Shown: positions 47,025 to 55,229, numbered from the stretch's first letter. The stretch: 55,734 nucleotides of DNA from UBA9980 sp964436235 (GCA_964436235.1 CAYTCW010000008.1:1-55734), one strand, 5' to 3'. Notes: generated by a model from the letters alone, not told the origin. Translations and numbers: made by a program.

Positions 47025-47458
47025 CTAACAAAAGCCCTATTTTGAAAGACAAAAACAAACCACATTTAATTCAGCAACAATCTGCTTTTTATCACGGGCC
47101 GATTCCGCCCCCTGAAATTTTACAGCGATTTGAGCTTATTCAACCCGGATTCGCCGATCGTATTTTAAAAATGGCAGAAACCCAGGCGGCTCATCGTCAA
47201 CACCTTGAAAAATCTGTTATAGAATCGGACATTTCGCTGGCGCATAAAGGGTCTCTTTTTGGTTTTTTAATCGGCCTTGCAGGTATGGTTACCGCCGCAT
47301 ATTTTGCTCATCTCGGCCACCCCGGCTACGCCACTTTATTTGGTGGCACTACTTTAGGCGGTCTAATCAGTATTTTTGTTTATGGTAAAAAAATGCAAAA
47401 ACAGCAACTTGAACAAAAACAAGCCGAAGCAGTCGTGCCTTCAAAGATTAATCAATAA
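47021..47458 (+). CDS. DUF2335 membrane protein
   Basis: The 145-residue protein carries the DUF2335 motif YHGPIPPPEILQRFELIQPG then ILKMAETQAAHRQHLE. Two membrane helices follow (FGFLIGLAGMVTAAYFAHLG and ATLFGGTTLGGLISIFVYG) with a charged end. Members are common in prophages and mobile elements. Their function is not established; a holin-like or immunity role is possible by topology. Confidence 0.75.
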   Translation: MTNKSPILKDKNKPHLIQQQSAFYHGPIPPPEILQRFELIQPGFADRILKMAETQAAHRQHLEKSVIESDISLAHKGSLFGFLIGLAGMVTAAYFAHLGHPGYATLFGGTTLGGLISIFVYGKKMQKQQLEQKQAEAVVPSKINQ

Positions 47459-47470
47459 AAAAATATAAAA

Positions 47471-47779
47471 TTGTCAACGATTGAAATCACACAGCCCCGA
47501 GTTCGAACGCGGGGAGTAGAGCCAACAATTTTATTAATTCACGGCTGGCGCTTTTTCTTTTACTCCAACGAAGGAAGCGAGCCGATTCATGTTCATTGCC
47601 AGAAAGGCGACATGGAATGTAAATACTGGTTGAACGTCGATTTTATTGACATCGAGGAAGATTATTCGTATAATATGGGGCCGAAGGACAAACGCGATGT
47701 AAGAAAGATCATATTTGCATATTTCGAATTTATAGAAACTCAATGGAATAAATTTCAGGAGGAACGCCGCCATGAATAA
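47471..47779 (+). CDS. DUF4160 protein
   Basis: From PTILLIHGWRFFFYSNEGSE then PIHVHC the protein matches DUF4160, usually encoded next to DUF2442 as a suspected toxin-antitoxin-like pair. Family members normally start MPTI, but here no ATG is present there. The frame reads back to a TTG at 47471. Either TTG is used or the start codon is lost. A 21-bp motif just upstream of the conserved start recurs at 48030. Confidence 0.65.
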   Translation: MSTIEITQPRVRTRGVEPTILLIHGWRFFFYSNEGSEPIHVHCQKGDMECKYWLNVDFIDIEEDYSYNMGPKDKRDVRKIIFAYFEFIETQWNKFQEERRHE

Positions 47780-48026
47780 ACGCCATGAAATTACTGACTT
47801 GAAAATTGAAAACGAAAGCCTGATAATCACGATAGACGGCCAAACCAGAGAGTTTAAACTTGAAGATGTTTCGAAAAGGCTTGCTGGCGCATCCACCGTT
47901 GAACGCTCAAACGTCGTTATATCGCCTTCCGGTTACGGTCTTCACTGGCCGCTGATCGACGAAGATATTTCAATCGACGCACTGCTCGGAATTTCTCATA
48001 AGTCTAAACTCAATAAGGCCGCCTGA
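47772..48026 (+). CDS. DUF2442 protein
   Basis: The 84-residue protein has LIITIDGQTREFKLEDVSKR, ASTVERSNVVISPSGYGLHW and PLIDEDISIDALLG, the DUF2442 pattern with its closing W..(I/L)DEDI. AGGAGGAACG lies before the ATG and it overlaps the DUF4160 gene by eight bases. DUF4160/DUF2442 pairs are predicted toxin-antitoxin-like modules. Confidence 0.75.
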   Translation: MNKRHEITDLKIENESLIITIDGQTREFKLEDVSKRLAGASTVERSNVVISPSGYGLHWPLIDEDISIDALLGISHKSKLNKAA

Positions 48027-48097
48027 TGTGTTCGAGCGCGGGGAGTAAAGAAATCCATGCTCGTCAGCAACTACTAAAGAAAATAGGAGTCGTACAA

Positions 48098-48325
48098 ATG
48101 TCGAAATGCCAATATTTACAAATAAATAGTGAATTCAGTATATGCGAAATTCTCTCTCGACTCCCACTCGGATTGGGAGCTGCAGATGAATGTTTTTATA
48201 ATGATCGTAAACTCTATGACGGCATGAATAATTGTGAATTAAGAAAAAAGGGATATAAGTGTACGGCCGAAGAAGCAGAAAATTTTCTAAACAACATTGA
48301 AAAAAATAATAAAAAAACAGATTAA
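48098..48325 (+). CDS. Small Cys-containing hypothetical protein
   Basis: The 75-residue protein (ATG 48098, AGGAG eight bases upstream; an ATG at 48026 also opens the frame) has four cysteines (KCQYLQ, SICEIL, DECFYN, NNCELR) and a helical end. No family recognised. AT-rich codon use like its neighbours. Confidence 0.5.
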   Translation: MSKCQYLQINSEFSICEILSRLPLGLGAADECFYNDRKLYDGMNNCELRKKGYKCTAEEAENFLNNIEKNNKKTD

Positions 48326-48343
48326 AATAAGCGGAGACAAGTA

Positions 48344-48667
48344 ATGAGTGGATGGGAACAAATTTATAATGATAACTCAAATCTATTTAATGATTGTAAC
48401 AAAGTATCATTTGGGTTTATATTAAAAACTAAAACGGGAGATAGCATTTCGATAAAACTTGTAAAAGATAATAAACGTTTTTTCGCCTTCTCAAGCCATT
48501 ATCCTAAAGCACCGGATTCAGGAAAAGAATATAAACCAGGCATAAACTTTGGTAGTACTGCTGATGAAGCATTTGAAAATTTACTAAAGGCTTGGAGGCT
48601 TTATTGTATTTCAGACGATCCCACAAAAATAAAATGGATTGAAAATAATTCGTTTGATTTTTTATGA
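48344..48667 (+). CDS. Hypothetical protein (107 aa)
   Basis: GGAGACAAGTA precedes the ATG. The protein (SFGFILKTKTGDSISIKLVK, SSHYPKAPDSGKEYKPGINF, TADEAFENLLKAW) looks like a small alpha/beta protein with an acidic helix, of unknown family. It is the last gene before the methylase operon. Confidence 0.5.
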   Translation: MSGWEQIYNDNSNLFNDCNKVSFGFILKTKTGDSISIKLVKDNKRFFAFSSHYPKAPDSGKEYKPGINFGSTADEAFENLLKAWRLYCISDDPTKIKWIENNSFDFL

Positions 48668-48924
48668 ATAGCGCGATCGGCAGACACGAGGGAGGCGGGG
48701 AAGCGGCGGGAACTTGACAATGATCGTAAATAGTAATATAGTCTGGCGGTATCGCATATAATCGAAGGCAATAATAAAATTTCGAAAGAATAAATTATGT
48801 TAATTGAAGAAAAAGTTTTTTTTAAAAATATAATGACGCTTTAATTTATATACATAAAATTTCCCCTTGACAAACGCTACTACTAAATATATAATTAAAT
48901 ATATTTTATATTCAAGGAGGCGCC
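48668..48924 (+). promoter_or_regulatory. AT-rich intergenic region with two promoters
   Basis: No gene is convincing here; a 15-codon ATG frame at 48797 is too short. Promoter a: TTGACA (48714-48719), 17 bases, TATAGT (48737-48742). Promoter b: TTGACA (48867-48872), 17 bases, TATAAT (48890-48895), 30 bases before the methylase gene. The first may make a leader RNA that runs into the operon. Confidence 0.7.
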
Positions 48925-49776
48925 ATGCCCAGAACTCCCAGCCCTTTACGATATCCGGGCGGCAAAACAGTTTACGCATCGATGATATCAGAAATAATCC
49001 AGGAAAATAATTTATCGGGCTGTTCCTATGCAGAGCCTTTTGCGGGTGGGGCCGGCGCTGCCATTACGCTATTGTTAAACAATCAAGTCAAAGATATTTG
49101 GTTAAATGATTTCGACTATTCCATTTATGCTTTTTGGTATTCGATTTTAAAAAGAACAGATGAATTTATTCAAAAAATTATTTTTACCCCTATTACAATC
49201 AGTGAATGGAAAAAGCAAAAAGCAATATATACCAATAAAAGCGTTAAAAAAGATATACTTTCAATTGGCTTTGCAACTTTTTATCTTAACCGATGCAATC
49301 GAGCCGGAATTTTATTGGCCAACCCCATTGGTGGCATTAACCAAACCGGTAAAGATCAAATTGACGCCAGATTTAAAAAAGAAGTATTAATTTCTAAAAT
49401 CAAAAAAATTGCACAGCAAAAAAGTCGGATACATTTATTTAATCTCGACGCGATTGATTTTATTGACGTTATTAAAAAAGAAACATCAAAAATCATGGTC
49501 TATTTTGACCCTCCTTATTATAAAAAGGGAGAATTATTATATTTAAATTTTTATCGTCACAACGATCATAAAAAACTTTCAAAAAAAATCATTAATTCTA
49601 AATTAACGTGGTTACTTTCTTATGATGACCATCCCGAAATAGTTGATCTGTATAACAAATTTCCGGTTTACAAAAGAAGATTACATTACTCAGTGTCTAA
49701 TTCATCTTGGGCTCAAGAATTAATAATTAGCAACCTAAATATTCCCAAAAATTTAAGAGGTCAAAATGCCAGTTAA
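48925..49776 (+). CDS. Dam-type D12 class N6-adenine DNA methyltransferase
   Basis: The 283-residue enzyme has the D12-class order: PSPLRYPGGKTVYASMI at the start, FAGGAGAA (residues ~38-45), FYLNRCNRAGIL, and DPPYYKKGELLYL (~195). It is expected to methylate an adenine in a short target. AGGAGG lies before the ATG. It overlaps the following ATPase gene by 11 bases. AT-rich codon use contrasts with the phage structural genes, indicating separate acquisition. Confidence 0.85.
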   Translation: MPRTPSPLRYPGGKTVYASMISEIIQENNLSGCSYAEPFAGGAGAAITLLLNNQVKDIWLNDFDYSIYAFWYSILKRTDEFIQKIIFTPITISEWKKQKAIYTNKSVKKDILSIGFATFYLNRCNRAGILLANPIGGINQTGKDQIDARFKKEVLISKIKKIAQQKSRIHLFNLDAIDFIDVIKKETSKIMVYFDPPYYKKGELLYLNFYRHNDHKKLSKKIINSKLTWLLSYDDHPEIVDLYNKFPVYKRRLHYSVSNSSWAQELIISNLNIPKNLRGQNAS

Positions 49777-51487
49777 CGAAGGAATAAAAGTTACAAAAAT
49801 TAAAATTGATAAATTTCGCAGATTCGAAAATATTGAATTTGAAATAGGCAAAAATATCACTCTAATTTCAGGTCAAAATGGTACTTCAAAATCTACATTA
49901 TTGGGCATGCTCGCTCAACCTTTTTCGTTTGGAGTAATTCAAGGCGAAAAAGCACGCAAACCCGACAATTCAAAATATACAAGTAATTATCACGGTATTA
50001 ATTTGGCCGAAAAAATTGATTTAGCGGAAAAACCTTTTGCATATGATTGTGAAGATGTTTTTCGCTTATCGACTACTCACGATTCGATTCAAAAAAACTA
50101 TGTTTACAAACTATACTTATCAGGTAATTGTATCGAACCCGACATTATAAAAAATGGACTTTTAATCCGGACTCAAGCGCGACCCAAAAAACGCAATGAA
50201 AAAGTTGCACGTATTCGATTTGTAACCAGTCCTGGTTCAAAATCAAGTAGCGGAGCCGGAGAAGGCAATTTCCCGCATCCTGTAATTTATTTTGGGTTAA
50301 ATCGTCATTGGCCAATGGCGCTTTTAAAAAAAGTTACAGTGGAGCTTCATCAAGGAATGGACAAACAAGATGAAGAATGGTTTACTGAAAAATATAAAGA
50401 TATTTTACTCCTAAATCAAGAGCAACATCGGCTTGAACAAATAAAAACCGATTTTGGAGCAAAAAAAAATTTGCTTAGTGCTGCCGGTTGCGATTATGAT
50501 GGTGAAAGTTTATCTGCTGGGCAAGATAACCTTGGTCAAATTTTAGCCGCCGTTCTTTCTTTCAAGCGCCTTAAGAAAGATTTGGGACAAAAATATCAAG
50601 GTGGGCTAATTTTAATTGACGAAATCGATTCGACGTTACATGCTTGGGCCCAAATTCGTTTATTTGAATTATTATCCGAAGTTTCTAAAGAGTATCAATT
50701 GCAAATTGTCGCTACAACACACTCGATGTTTTTGCTTAAACATGCTTTTCAGTCAAGTTTAAGAAAAGATGTGAAAGTAATATATTTAAAAAGAGAAGAT
50801 AACGGCATTGTTGATAGTGGTTTTAGTTCGTTTGAAGAAATAGAAAATAACTTAACGGTTCAGTTCAAACCCAAAATCCCCAAAACCGTTTCAAAGATTT
50901 CATATATTTTTGAAGATAACATAACAAAAGAAATGTTTTTTGGAATTATCGGCAATTCGCTTAACAAATATTTTAAACTTCATACGTTAAAATCTATAAG
51001 TGCCTGTACGTTAGCGAGTATTGCATACCTTAAAGTACCAGAGTTCAAAAATGTTTTAATGGTTGTCGATGGAGATGTAAGATCTAAAATGCCTAAAAAC
51101 ATTGAAAATTTAATTATCTTGCCTGGAAATCATAGACCAGAAACGCTATTATATCTTTGTCTTAGAGACTTAAAAGATTCAGATCAATTTTGGAAGAATT
51201 CTAATTTTACCGGCTATTCAAAACAAGCTGTTATTGGCACATATCAATCACAGCTTGATAAGGCGGATTTAGATTCTGATGTGGATAAACCCAAATTTAA
51301 AGCTTGGTATGATAAACATAGAAAATGTTGGGGAATTAAAAGTAACATCGCTTTTCAAAAATGGGCCGAAATCAATAAAAACGAATGTAAACAATTTTGT
51401 AAATCGTTTTTTGAAATTCTCAATAAAATATTACATGGTCGCATTTCAAAAGCCGAATACGATAAAATTTTTAAAAAATATTCATAA
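49766..51487 (+). CDS. OLD-like AAA ATPase with C-terminal TOPRIM-like region
   Basis: The 573-residue protein has Walker A GQNGTSKST (residues ~36-44), signature LSAGQDNLGQ (~248), Walker B GLILIDEIDSTLH (~280) and a conserved ATTHS. After ~375 come YIFEDNITKEMFF and VLMVVDGD (~432), where the acidic residues suggest an OLD-type TOPRIM nuclease, though the match is loose. Overlap with the methylase gene and the shared promoter suggest a joint function, probably phage defence (restriction-like). Known OLD systems are usually alone or paired with a UvrD-like gene, so the methylase partner is notable. Confidence 0.7.
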   Translation: MPVNEGIKVTKIKIDKFRRFENIEFEIGKNITLISGQNGTSKSTLLGMLAQPFSFGVIQGEKARKPDNSKYTSNYHGINLAEKIDLAEKPFAYDCEDVFRLSTTHDSIQKNYVYKLYLSGNCIEPDIIKNGLLIRTQARPKKRNEKVARIRFVTSPGSKSSSGAGEGNFPHPVIYFGLNRHWPMALLKKVTVELHQGMDKQDEEWFTEKYKDILLLNQEQHRLEQIKTDFGAKKNLLSAAGCDYDGESLSAGQDNLGQILAAVLSFKRLKKDLGQKYQGGLILIDEIDSTLHAWAQIRLFELLSEVSKEYQLQIVATTHSMFLLKHAFQSSLRKDVKVIYLKREDNGIVDSGFSSFEEIENNLTVQFKPKIPKTVSKISYIFEDNITKEMFFGIIGNSLNKYFKLHTLKSISACTLASIAYLKVPEFKNVLMVVDGDVRSKMPKNIENLIILPGNHRPETLLYLCLRDLKDSDQFWKNSNFTGYSKQAVIGTYQSQLDKADLDSDVDKPKFKAWYDKHRKCWGIKSNIAFQKWAEINKNECKQFCKSFFEILNKILHGRISKAEYDKIFKKYS

Positions 51488-51519
51488 AAATGGGTTTCCC
51501 CTTCTCAGCGTGGCTTTTT

Positions 51520-52337
51520 TTATTTACTCACCCTCCCCGCAGTAATCTCGCAGTATTCCGGACTCAACTCCGCGGCGAGCCACGGCCGACCGAGATACTC
51601 GGCAACCTCTGCGACAGTCCCAGAGCCGCAGAAGGCGTCGAATACAATCGACTCCGGCCCGGAATACCCCTTGATTATGGTCTCGATGAGCCCGACCGGC
51701 TTCTGCGTCGGGTGAGCCGTGCGCTCCGCCCGCGGCATCGAAGACTTGTTCGGAAAGTAAAGACCGACACCGGCCAGCGCGTTCCTTTGTTCTCAGTGGC
51801 TATTTTGTTTTTCGGCGTGCAATGCTGTTGTGCCTGGTACTGAGTAAGCTTCGCCTGGCTCGCGCCGGACTTAACCTTCACATGATACGGCGCGCCGGCC
51901 GTCATGATGTCCTTGCGGTTAAACGGCAGAAGGCTCACGCGCTTGAGTTCCTGCTTATGGAAGGCGTATATTATTTCGTGCTTCGAAGCCGGCTTAACGG
52001 CGCCGAACGCCGGGACGAAATTCGGCTTAACCCATATATATTCGAACTTCCTTTTAAACCCTGCTCTTAATGCCTCGTGCGCCATCTCGACCGTGCCGAC
52101 CAGGAAGAACCAGCCGTTATCTTTTAATATGCGTTTAAACTCGACGAAGATCGCTCGGAAGTCAAGATCTGTCTTATCGAAGTCGAGGTTAGTGGTCAGC
52201 CAGGGTGGATCTGTCACGATCAGGCTGATCGTCTTATCTGGGATTGCCTTCATGAGCTCTATGCAGTCGGCGTTATAGAGCTCGCCGAGCTGGGTTTTAA
52301 AATACGGGGTAAATTTTGAACGTACACTTTCGAACAT
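51520..52337 (-). pseudogene. Frameshifted beta-class DNA methyltransferase
   Basis: The N-terminal part (from ATG 52337, AGGAAAATTCAA upstream) has ADCIELMKAIPDKTISLIVT then DPPWLTTNLDFDKTDLDF. The C-terminal part in another frame has HPTQKPVGLIETIIKGYS then FDAFCGSGTVAEVAEYLGRP. Together they make one N4/N6 methyltransferase with motif IV before motif I. The frame breaks near 51770: adding one base in GTCTTTAC would give the expected ...PVSVLYFPNKSS.... Sequencing error or real inactivation cannot be told apart here. GC-richer than the neighbouring plus-strand operon. Confidence 0.7.
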
Positions 52338-52397
52338 TTGAATTTTCCTTTCTTTTAATTGATTTTAACCTTTAAGTCTGATTTCGTTTACTTTCAT

Positions 52398-52426
52398 TTG
52401 ACTTCTATATTTAAATGTGTTAATAT
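52398..52426 (+). promoter_or_regulatory. Sigma-70 promoter
   Basis: TTGACT (52398-52403), 17 bases, TAATAT (52421-52426), 59 bases before the gene at 52486. Confidence 0.65.
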
Positions 52427-52485
52427 ATAATCGAGAGTAGAAAGTATAATCAAATTAGTGTTTTAAGGTATAAGGAGAGAAAACT

Positions 52486-52722
52486 ATGCTTGAAACTGAA
52501 TTTAATTATTTTAAAGCTCATCAAGATGAACTGGTAAAAAAATATAATAATAAAATTTTAATTATTCGCGGGAACGAAGTTGTAGGAACTTTTAATAATA
52601 ATAAAGAAGCCTATAATTTTGGAACCCAAAATTTTGGTTTGGGTAATTTCATGCTCCAAAAATGCATCCCAGGACCTGAAGCATATACTGTAACTATTTC
52701 TTCCAATGTGGTGAAATTTTAA
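52486..52722 (+). CDS. Small DUF5678-like partner of aspartyl protease
   Basis: The 78-residue protein (AAGGAGAGAAAACT before the ATG) has YFKAHQDELVKKYNNKILII then RGNEVVGTFNNNKEAYNFG. This is the 'F...L...Y.GK.(V/I)....(G)V.....S..EA...(A)' layout of the small proteins encoded before retropepsin-like genes. It ends with CIPGPEAYTVTISSNVV. Its stop overlaps the next start. Confidence 0.6.
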   Translation: MLETEFNYFKAHQDELVKKYNNKILIIRGNEVVGTFNNNKEAYNFGTQNFGLGNFMLQKCIPGPEAYTVTISSNVVKF

Positions 52723-53327
52723 TGATTGTTCCGCCAAGAGTTCATGCATTTAGATTAGAATACCCAGGCTTAACTAATAGAATTATTACTGATCTTCATA
52801 TTTTTCAGGCTTTCGATCCTGACGATCATCCTAAAGGCCCACCAACACCACCAATAAAAGTAAAAGCATTGTGGGATACTGGCGCTACAAGTAGCGTAAT
52901 TACAAAAGAGACCGCCCAAAAATTGTGTCTTATTCCTATTAACACCGTTAACGTCAATCATGCTGGTGGTACAAGCCCAGCTAATGCTTATATGGTTAAT
53001 GTTTATTTGCCTAACAATGTTGGAGTTCCAATGCTTCAAGTCATAGAGTGCCCAGGAACTGACGATTCCTTTGGCGCCATTATAGGCATGGATATTATTT
53101 GTCGTGGAGATTTTTCAATAACAAACACTGAAGGTAAAACGTGTGTAAATTTTTGCTTGCCTGCGATGCATAATTACAATTTTGTTAATGAGTTGAAAGA
53201 AATTGGTACGCTAAAACCAGAGGCCCATCCTAAAATTGGTCGTAACGATCTTTGCCCATGTGGCAAATTAAATTCTGAAGGACGACGTTTGAAATATAAA
53301 CGTTGTTGTGGAAAAACGAATATGTAA
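52722..53327 (+). CDS. Retropepsin-like aspartyl protease with SEC-C zinc motif
   Basis: The 201-residue protein has WDTGATSSVI with the catalytic Asp52 of retroviral-type aspartyl proteases. It continues with flap-like HAGGTSPANAYMVNVYLP and FGAIIGMDIICRGDFSI. The C-terminus is an SEC-C zinc motif (IGRNDLCPCGKLNSEG then YKRCCGK). Single-domain retropepsins act as dimers. Bacterial members with a small upstream partner are widespread but of unknown role. A signalling or defence role is possible; nothing in the sequence proves it. Confidence 0.75.
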   Translation: MIVPPRVHAFRLEYPGLTNRIITDLHIFQAFDPDDHPKGPPTPPIKVKALWDTGATSSVITKETAQKLCLIPINTVNVNHAGGTSPANAYMVNVYLPNNVGVPMLQVIECPGTDDSFGAIIGMDIICRGDFSITNTEGKTCVNFCLPAMHNYNFVNELKEIGTLKPEAHPKIGRNDLCPCGKLNSEGRRLKYKRCCGKTNM

Positions 53328-53362
53328 TTGTCAAAGCATCGCAACCAAGCAAGTAAAAAGAA

Positions 53363-53402
53363 AAACCGCCGCGAATCTCTTAATTGAGATCAGCGGCGGT
53401 TT
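53363..53402. terminator. Bidirectional terminator
   Basis: Stem AAACCGCCGC / GCGGCGGTTT (53363-53372 and 53393-53402) with an inner ATCTC/GAGAT helix. A-rich on the left and T-rich on the right, so it can stop transcription from both sides. Confidence 0.75.
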
Positions 53403-53434
53403 CGTTTGAAACGGAGACTGACTTTTTCTGTGTG

Positions 53435-53465
53435 GCCATGTCTGCCATGGCTATTTTTATTTTTT
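53435..53465 (+). terminator. Second plus-strand terminator-like hairpin
   Basis: GCCATG-TCTGC-CATGGC followed by TATTTTTATTTTTT. It backs up the terminator at 53363. Otherwise 53403-53581 shows no gene. Confidence 0.55.
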
Positions 53466-53581
53466 AATACCTTTTCCAGAGTATATAAAATATATGATTA
53501 TCATATATTCGTTATATATAGTTTCAAGTCTGTTTTTGACCATCTTATGTGGTGGCCTATTTTGCGAGTTGGCCACTCGTT

Positions 53582-53728
53582 TTATTCTTTTGTTTCTACA
53601 TCCAGATAAATATTACTTCCGATAGGGTAATCAATATTTGGAATACTGCAGATAAGACCGTCGGGAAATTTTATCCTTGTAATTCGGCCGCGTCGTTCTA
53701 TAACCTGAGCGATGTATTTTTTTTTCAT
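53582..53728 (-). CDS. Small basic beta-type protein (48 aa)
   Basis: The ATG at 53728 follows AAAGGTGAAAAT. The product MKKKYIAQVIERRGRITRIK then FPDGLICSIPNIDYPIGSNI has a strand-rich SH3- or PilZ-like look. A clean minus-strand promoter lies at 53829-53857. Function unknown. Confidence 0.6.
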   Translation of the reverse strand: MKKKYIAQVIERRGRITRIKFPDGLICSIPNIDYPIGSNIYLDVETKE

Positions 53729-53828
53729 ATTTTCACCTTTAACCTTTTGTGTTTTTCTTTTCTATGGCCTCGCGTCGCGACCGCCGGCCTTTCTGTTTCT
53801 CGAAAATATTTTCGAACTTTATACGCCT

Positions 53829-53857
53829 ATTATAACATGCTAAAAAAATTAAGTCAA
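53829..53857 (-). promoter_or_regulatory. Sigma-70 promoter for the 48-aa gene
   Basis: Minus strand TTGACT (53852-53857), 17 bases, TATAAT (53829-53834), about 100 bases before the ATG at 53728. Confidence 0.8.
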
Positions 53858-53941
53858 GCTGTGGATAACTTTTGAAAACAGTATTAGTTATTATCACTTT
53901 CAGGCTTTAACCTCTGTGTTAATCGGCCTAAAAAATCTTAA

Positions 53942-53971
53942 GAAAAAATTCCGCCTACAGACAAGCGGAAT
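53942..53971 (-). terminator. Terminator after the integrase gene
   Basis: Stem ATTCCGC/GCGGAAT (53948-53954 and 53965-53971) followed on the minus strand by six T. It ends the monocistronic integrase transcript. The rest of 53972-54056 shows no gene. Confidence 0.75.
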
Positions 53972-54056
53972 ATAAAAATATTAGCTTTCGATGAAATTCG
54001 AACGCCCCTGTTTTTAACATGGCCGTCGGTGTGGCCAAACTTATTTTTCGGTTGAA

Positions 54057-55214
54057 CTATGCGAGTTTAATTATTTTGGGATCGTTTTCATCATATTTGT
54101 CGGATAAAATTTTATCGACTACCGCCGCGCCGTTTCGGACGGTTTGAGGAAATAAATGCGCATAACGTTGCGTCGTCTTGAAATCTTTGTGCGTCAAAAG
54201 ACGCTGTAGCGTATATTGATCGACCTCGCCGCTCGATGCGAGCATCGATGCGAACTGATGGCGCAGATCGTGGCAGCGGAACTTTACCGGAATGCCGACG
54301 GCTACTTTGATAGATGCCCAGCGACGACCTATGTTATTCTTTCGCTGGCCATCATCTCCCGGAAAAACGATCTCATTATCCGTTTTTTTGTTTTGGTGCT
54401 GGCGTTGAAGTGCTTGAAATGCGCCCTCATTAAGATAAATAAACTGGTCCTTGCCGCCTTTAGGATCACGCAGGCGAATTATACGGTCGTTAAAATTAAC
54501 ATCGGCAAAGTCGAGCTTCAGCGCTTCGCCTAAGCGGCAGCCGGTGAAGATCAAGAACGTCAAAAGGTTGGCTGTGGTCCGATGCTGGTATATTTCAAGG
54601 TATTTCAGCAGCTCTTGAATTTTTTCGATCGGCAGTACGTTCAAAACTTCGTTATTGATTTTCGGTTTTTTGACCTTATGACATGGATTTTCGCCGGCGT
54701 AGATTCCAAGGCGGTGAGCATAATTGAACAGCAGACCCAGCTGATCGACGATATTTTTAATAGCCTTCGGGCTGTATGGCTGATGATAGCGCGTTTCGGT
54801 GCCCTTCAGCTCGATCATCATTTTTTCGATATGGAAGGGCGCTATAGCCTTTAGCGGCTTACTTCCGAACCTGTCGCGCAGGGTTTTATTGTAGCGCGTT
54901 TCTTCGCGGCGCCAGGCTTTGCCATGTGCCTTGTAGCCCTTCAGGTATTCTTCCCAGACTTCGTTCAGGGTAGGGTCTGTCTGGCGTGAGTCTTTATAGG
55001 TACCCTCAATGAGCTTCGTTTTTATTTTGGCTTCGAGCTCGCGGACAAGCGTTATATTTCCGGTAACAATTTTTGATACGGATTTTCTATTATACATAAC
55101 CTGGACCCGAAAGTCTTTATTTTTGATATCCATGACTTTTTCGCATCTCGGACATTTTTTAGCGTCGAGATCGAAAGCGATACGGCATTTTCGGCAATAT
55201 AAACGAATAGACAT
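54057..55214 (-). CDS. int: Tyrosine integrase with N-terminal zinc ribbon
   Basis: The 385-residue recombinase has the catalytic set Arg in TGCRLGEAL, HDLRH (His and Arg), LTHKD and the Tyr nucleophile in QRYAHL. Residues ~60-160 are the SAM-like core-binding domain. The N-terminus is a zinc ribbon (Cys7, Cys10, Cys21, Cys24), replacing the usual arm-binding start. GAGGAAGGTAA precedes the ATG. It is next to the attachment site with arm-type repeats and has its own promoter and terminator. Confidence 0.95.
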   Translation of the reverse strand: MSIRLYCRKCRIAFDLDAKKCPRCEKVMDIKNKDFRVQVMYNRKSVSKIVTGNITLVRELEAKIKTKLIEGTYKDSRQTDPTLNEVWEEYLKGYKAHGKAWRREETRYNKTLRDRFGSKPLKAIAPFHIEKMMIELKGTETRYHQPYSPKAIKNIVDQLGLLFNYAHRLGIYAGENPCHKVKKPKINNEVLNVLPIEKIQELLKYLEIYQHRTTANLLTFLIFTGCRLGEALKLDFADVNFNDRIIRLRDPKGGKDQFIYLNEGAFQALQRQHQNKKTDNEIVFPGDDGQRKNNIGRRWASIKVAVGIPVKFRCHDLRHQFASMLASSGEVDQYTLQRLLTHKDFKTTQRYAHLFPQTVRNGAAVVDKILSDKYDENDPKIIKLA

Positions 55215-55229
55215 TTACCTTCCTCACAT

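Noticed and set aside
53403..53581. Plus-strand open frames after the terminator at 53363
   Set aside because: No ribosome site, odd composition (rich in Phe, Tyr and Ser), and they run over terminators and the opposite-strand small gene.
53990..54016. A T-arm-like string (ATTCGAACGCCCC) near the integrase end
   Set aside because: No stem pairs around the loop and no acceptor or D-arm is present on either strand.
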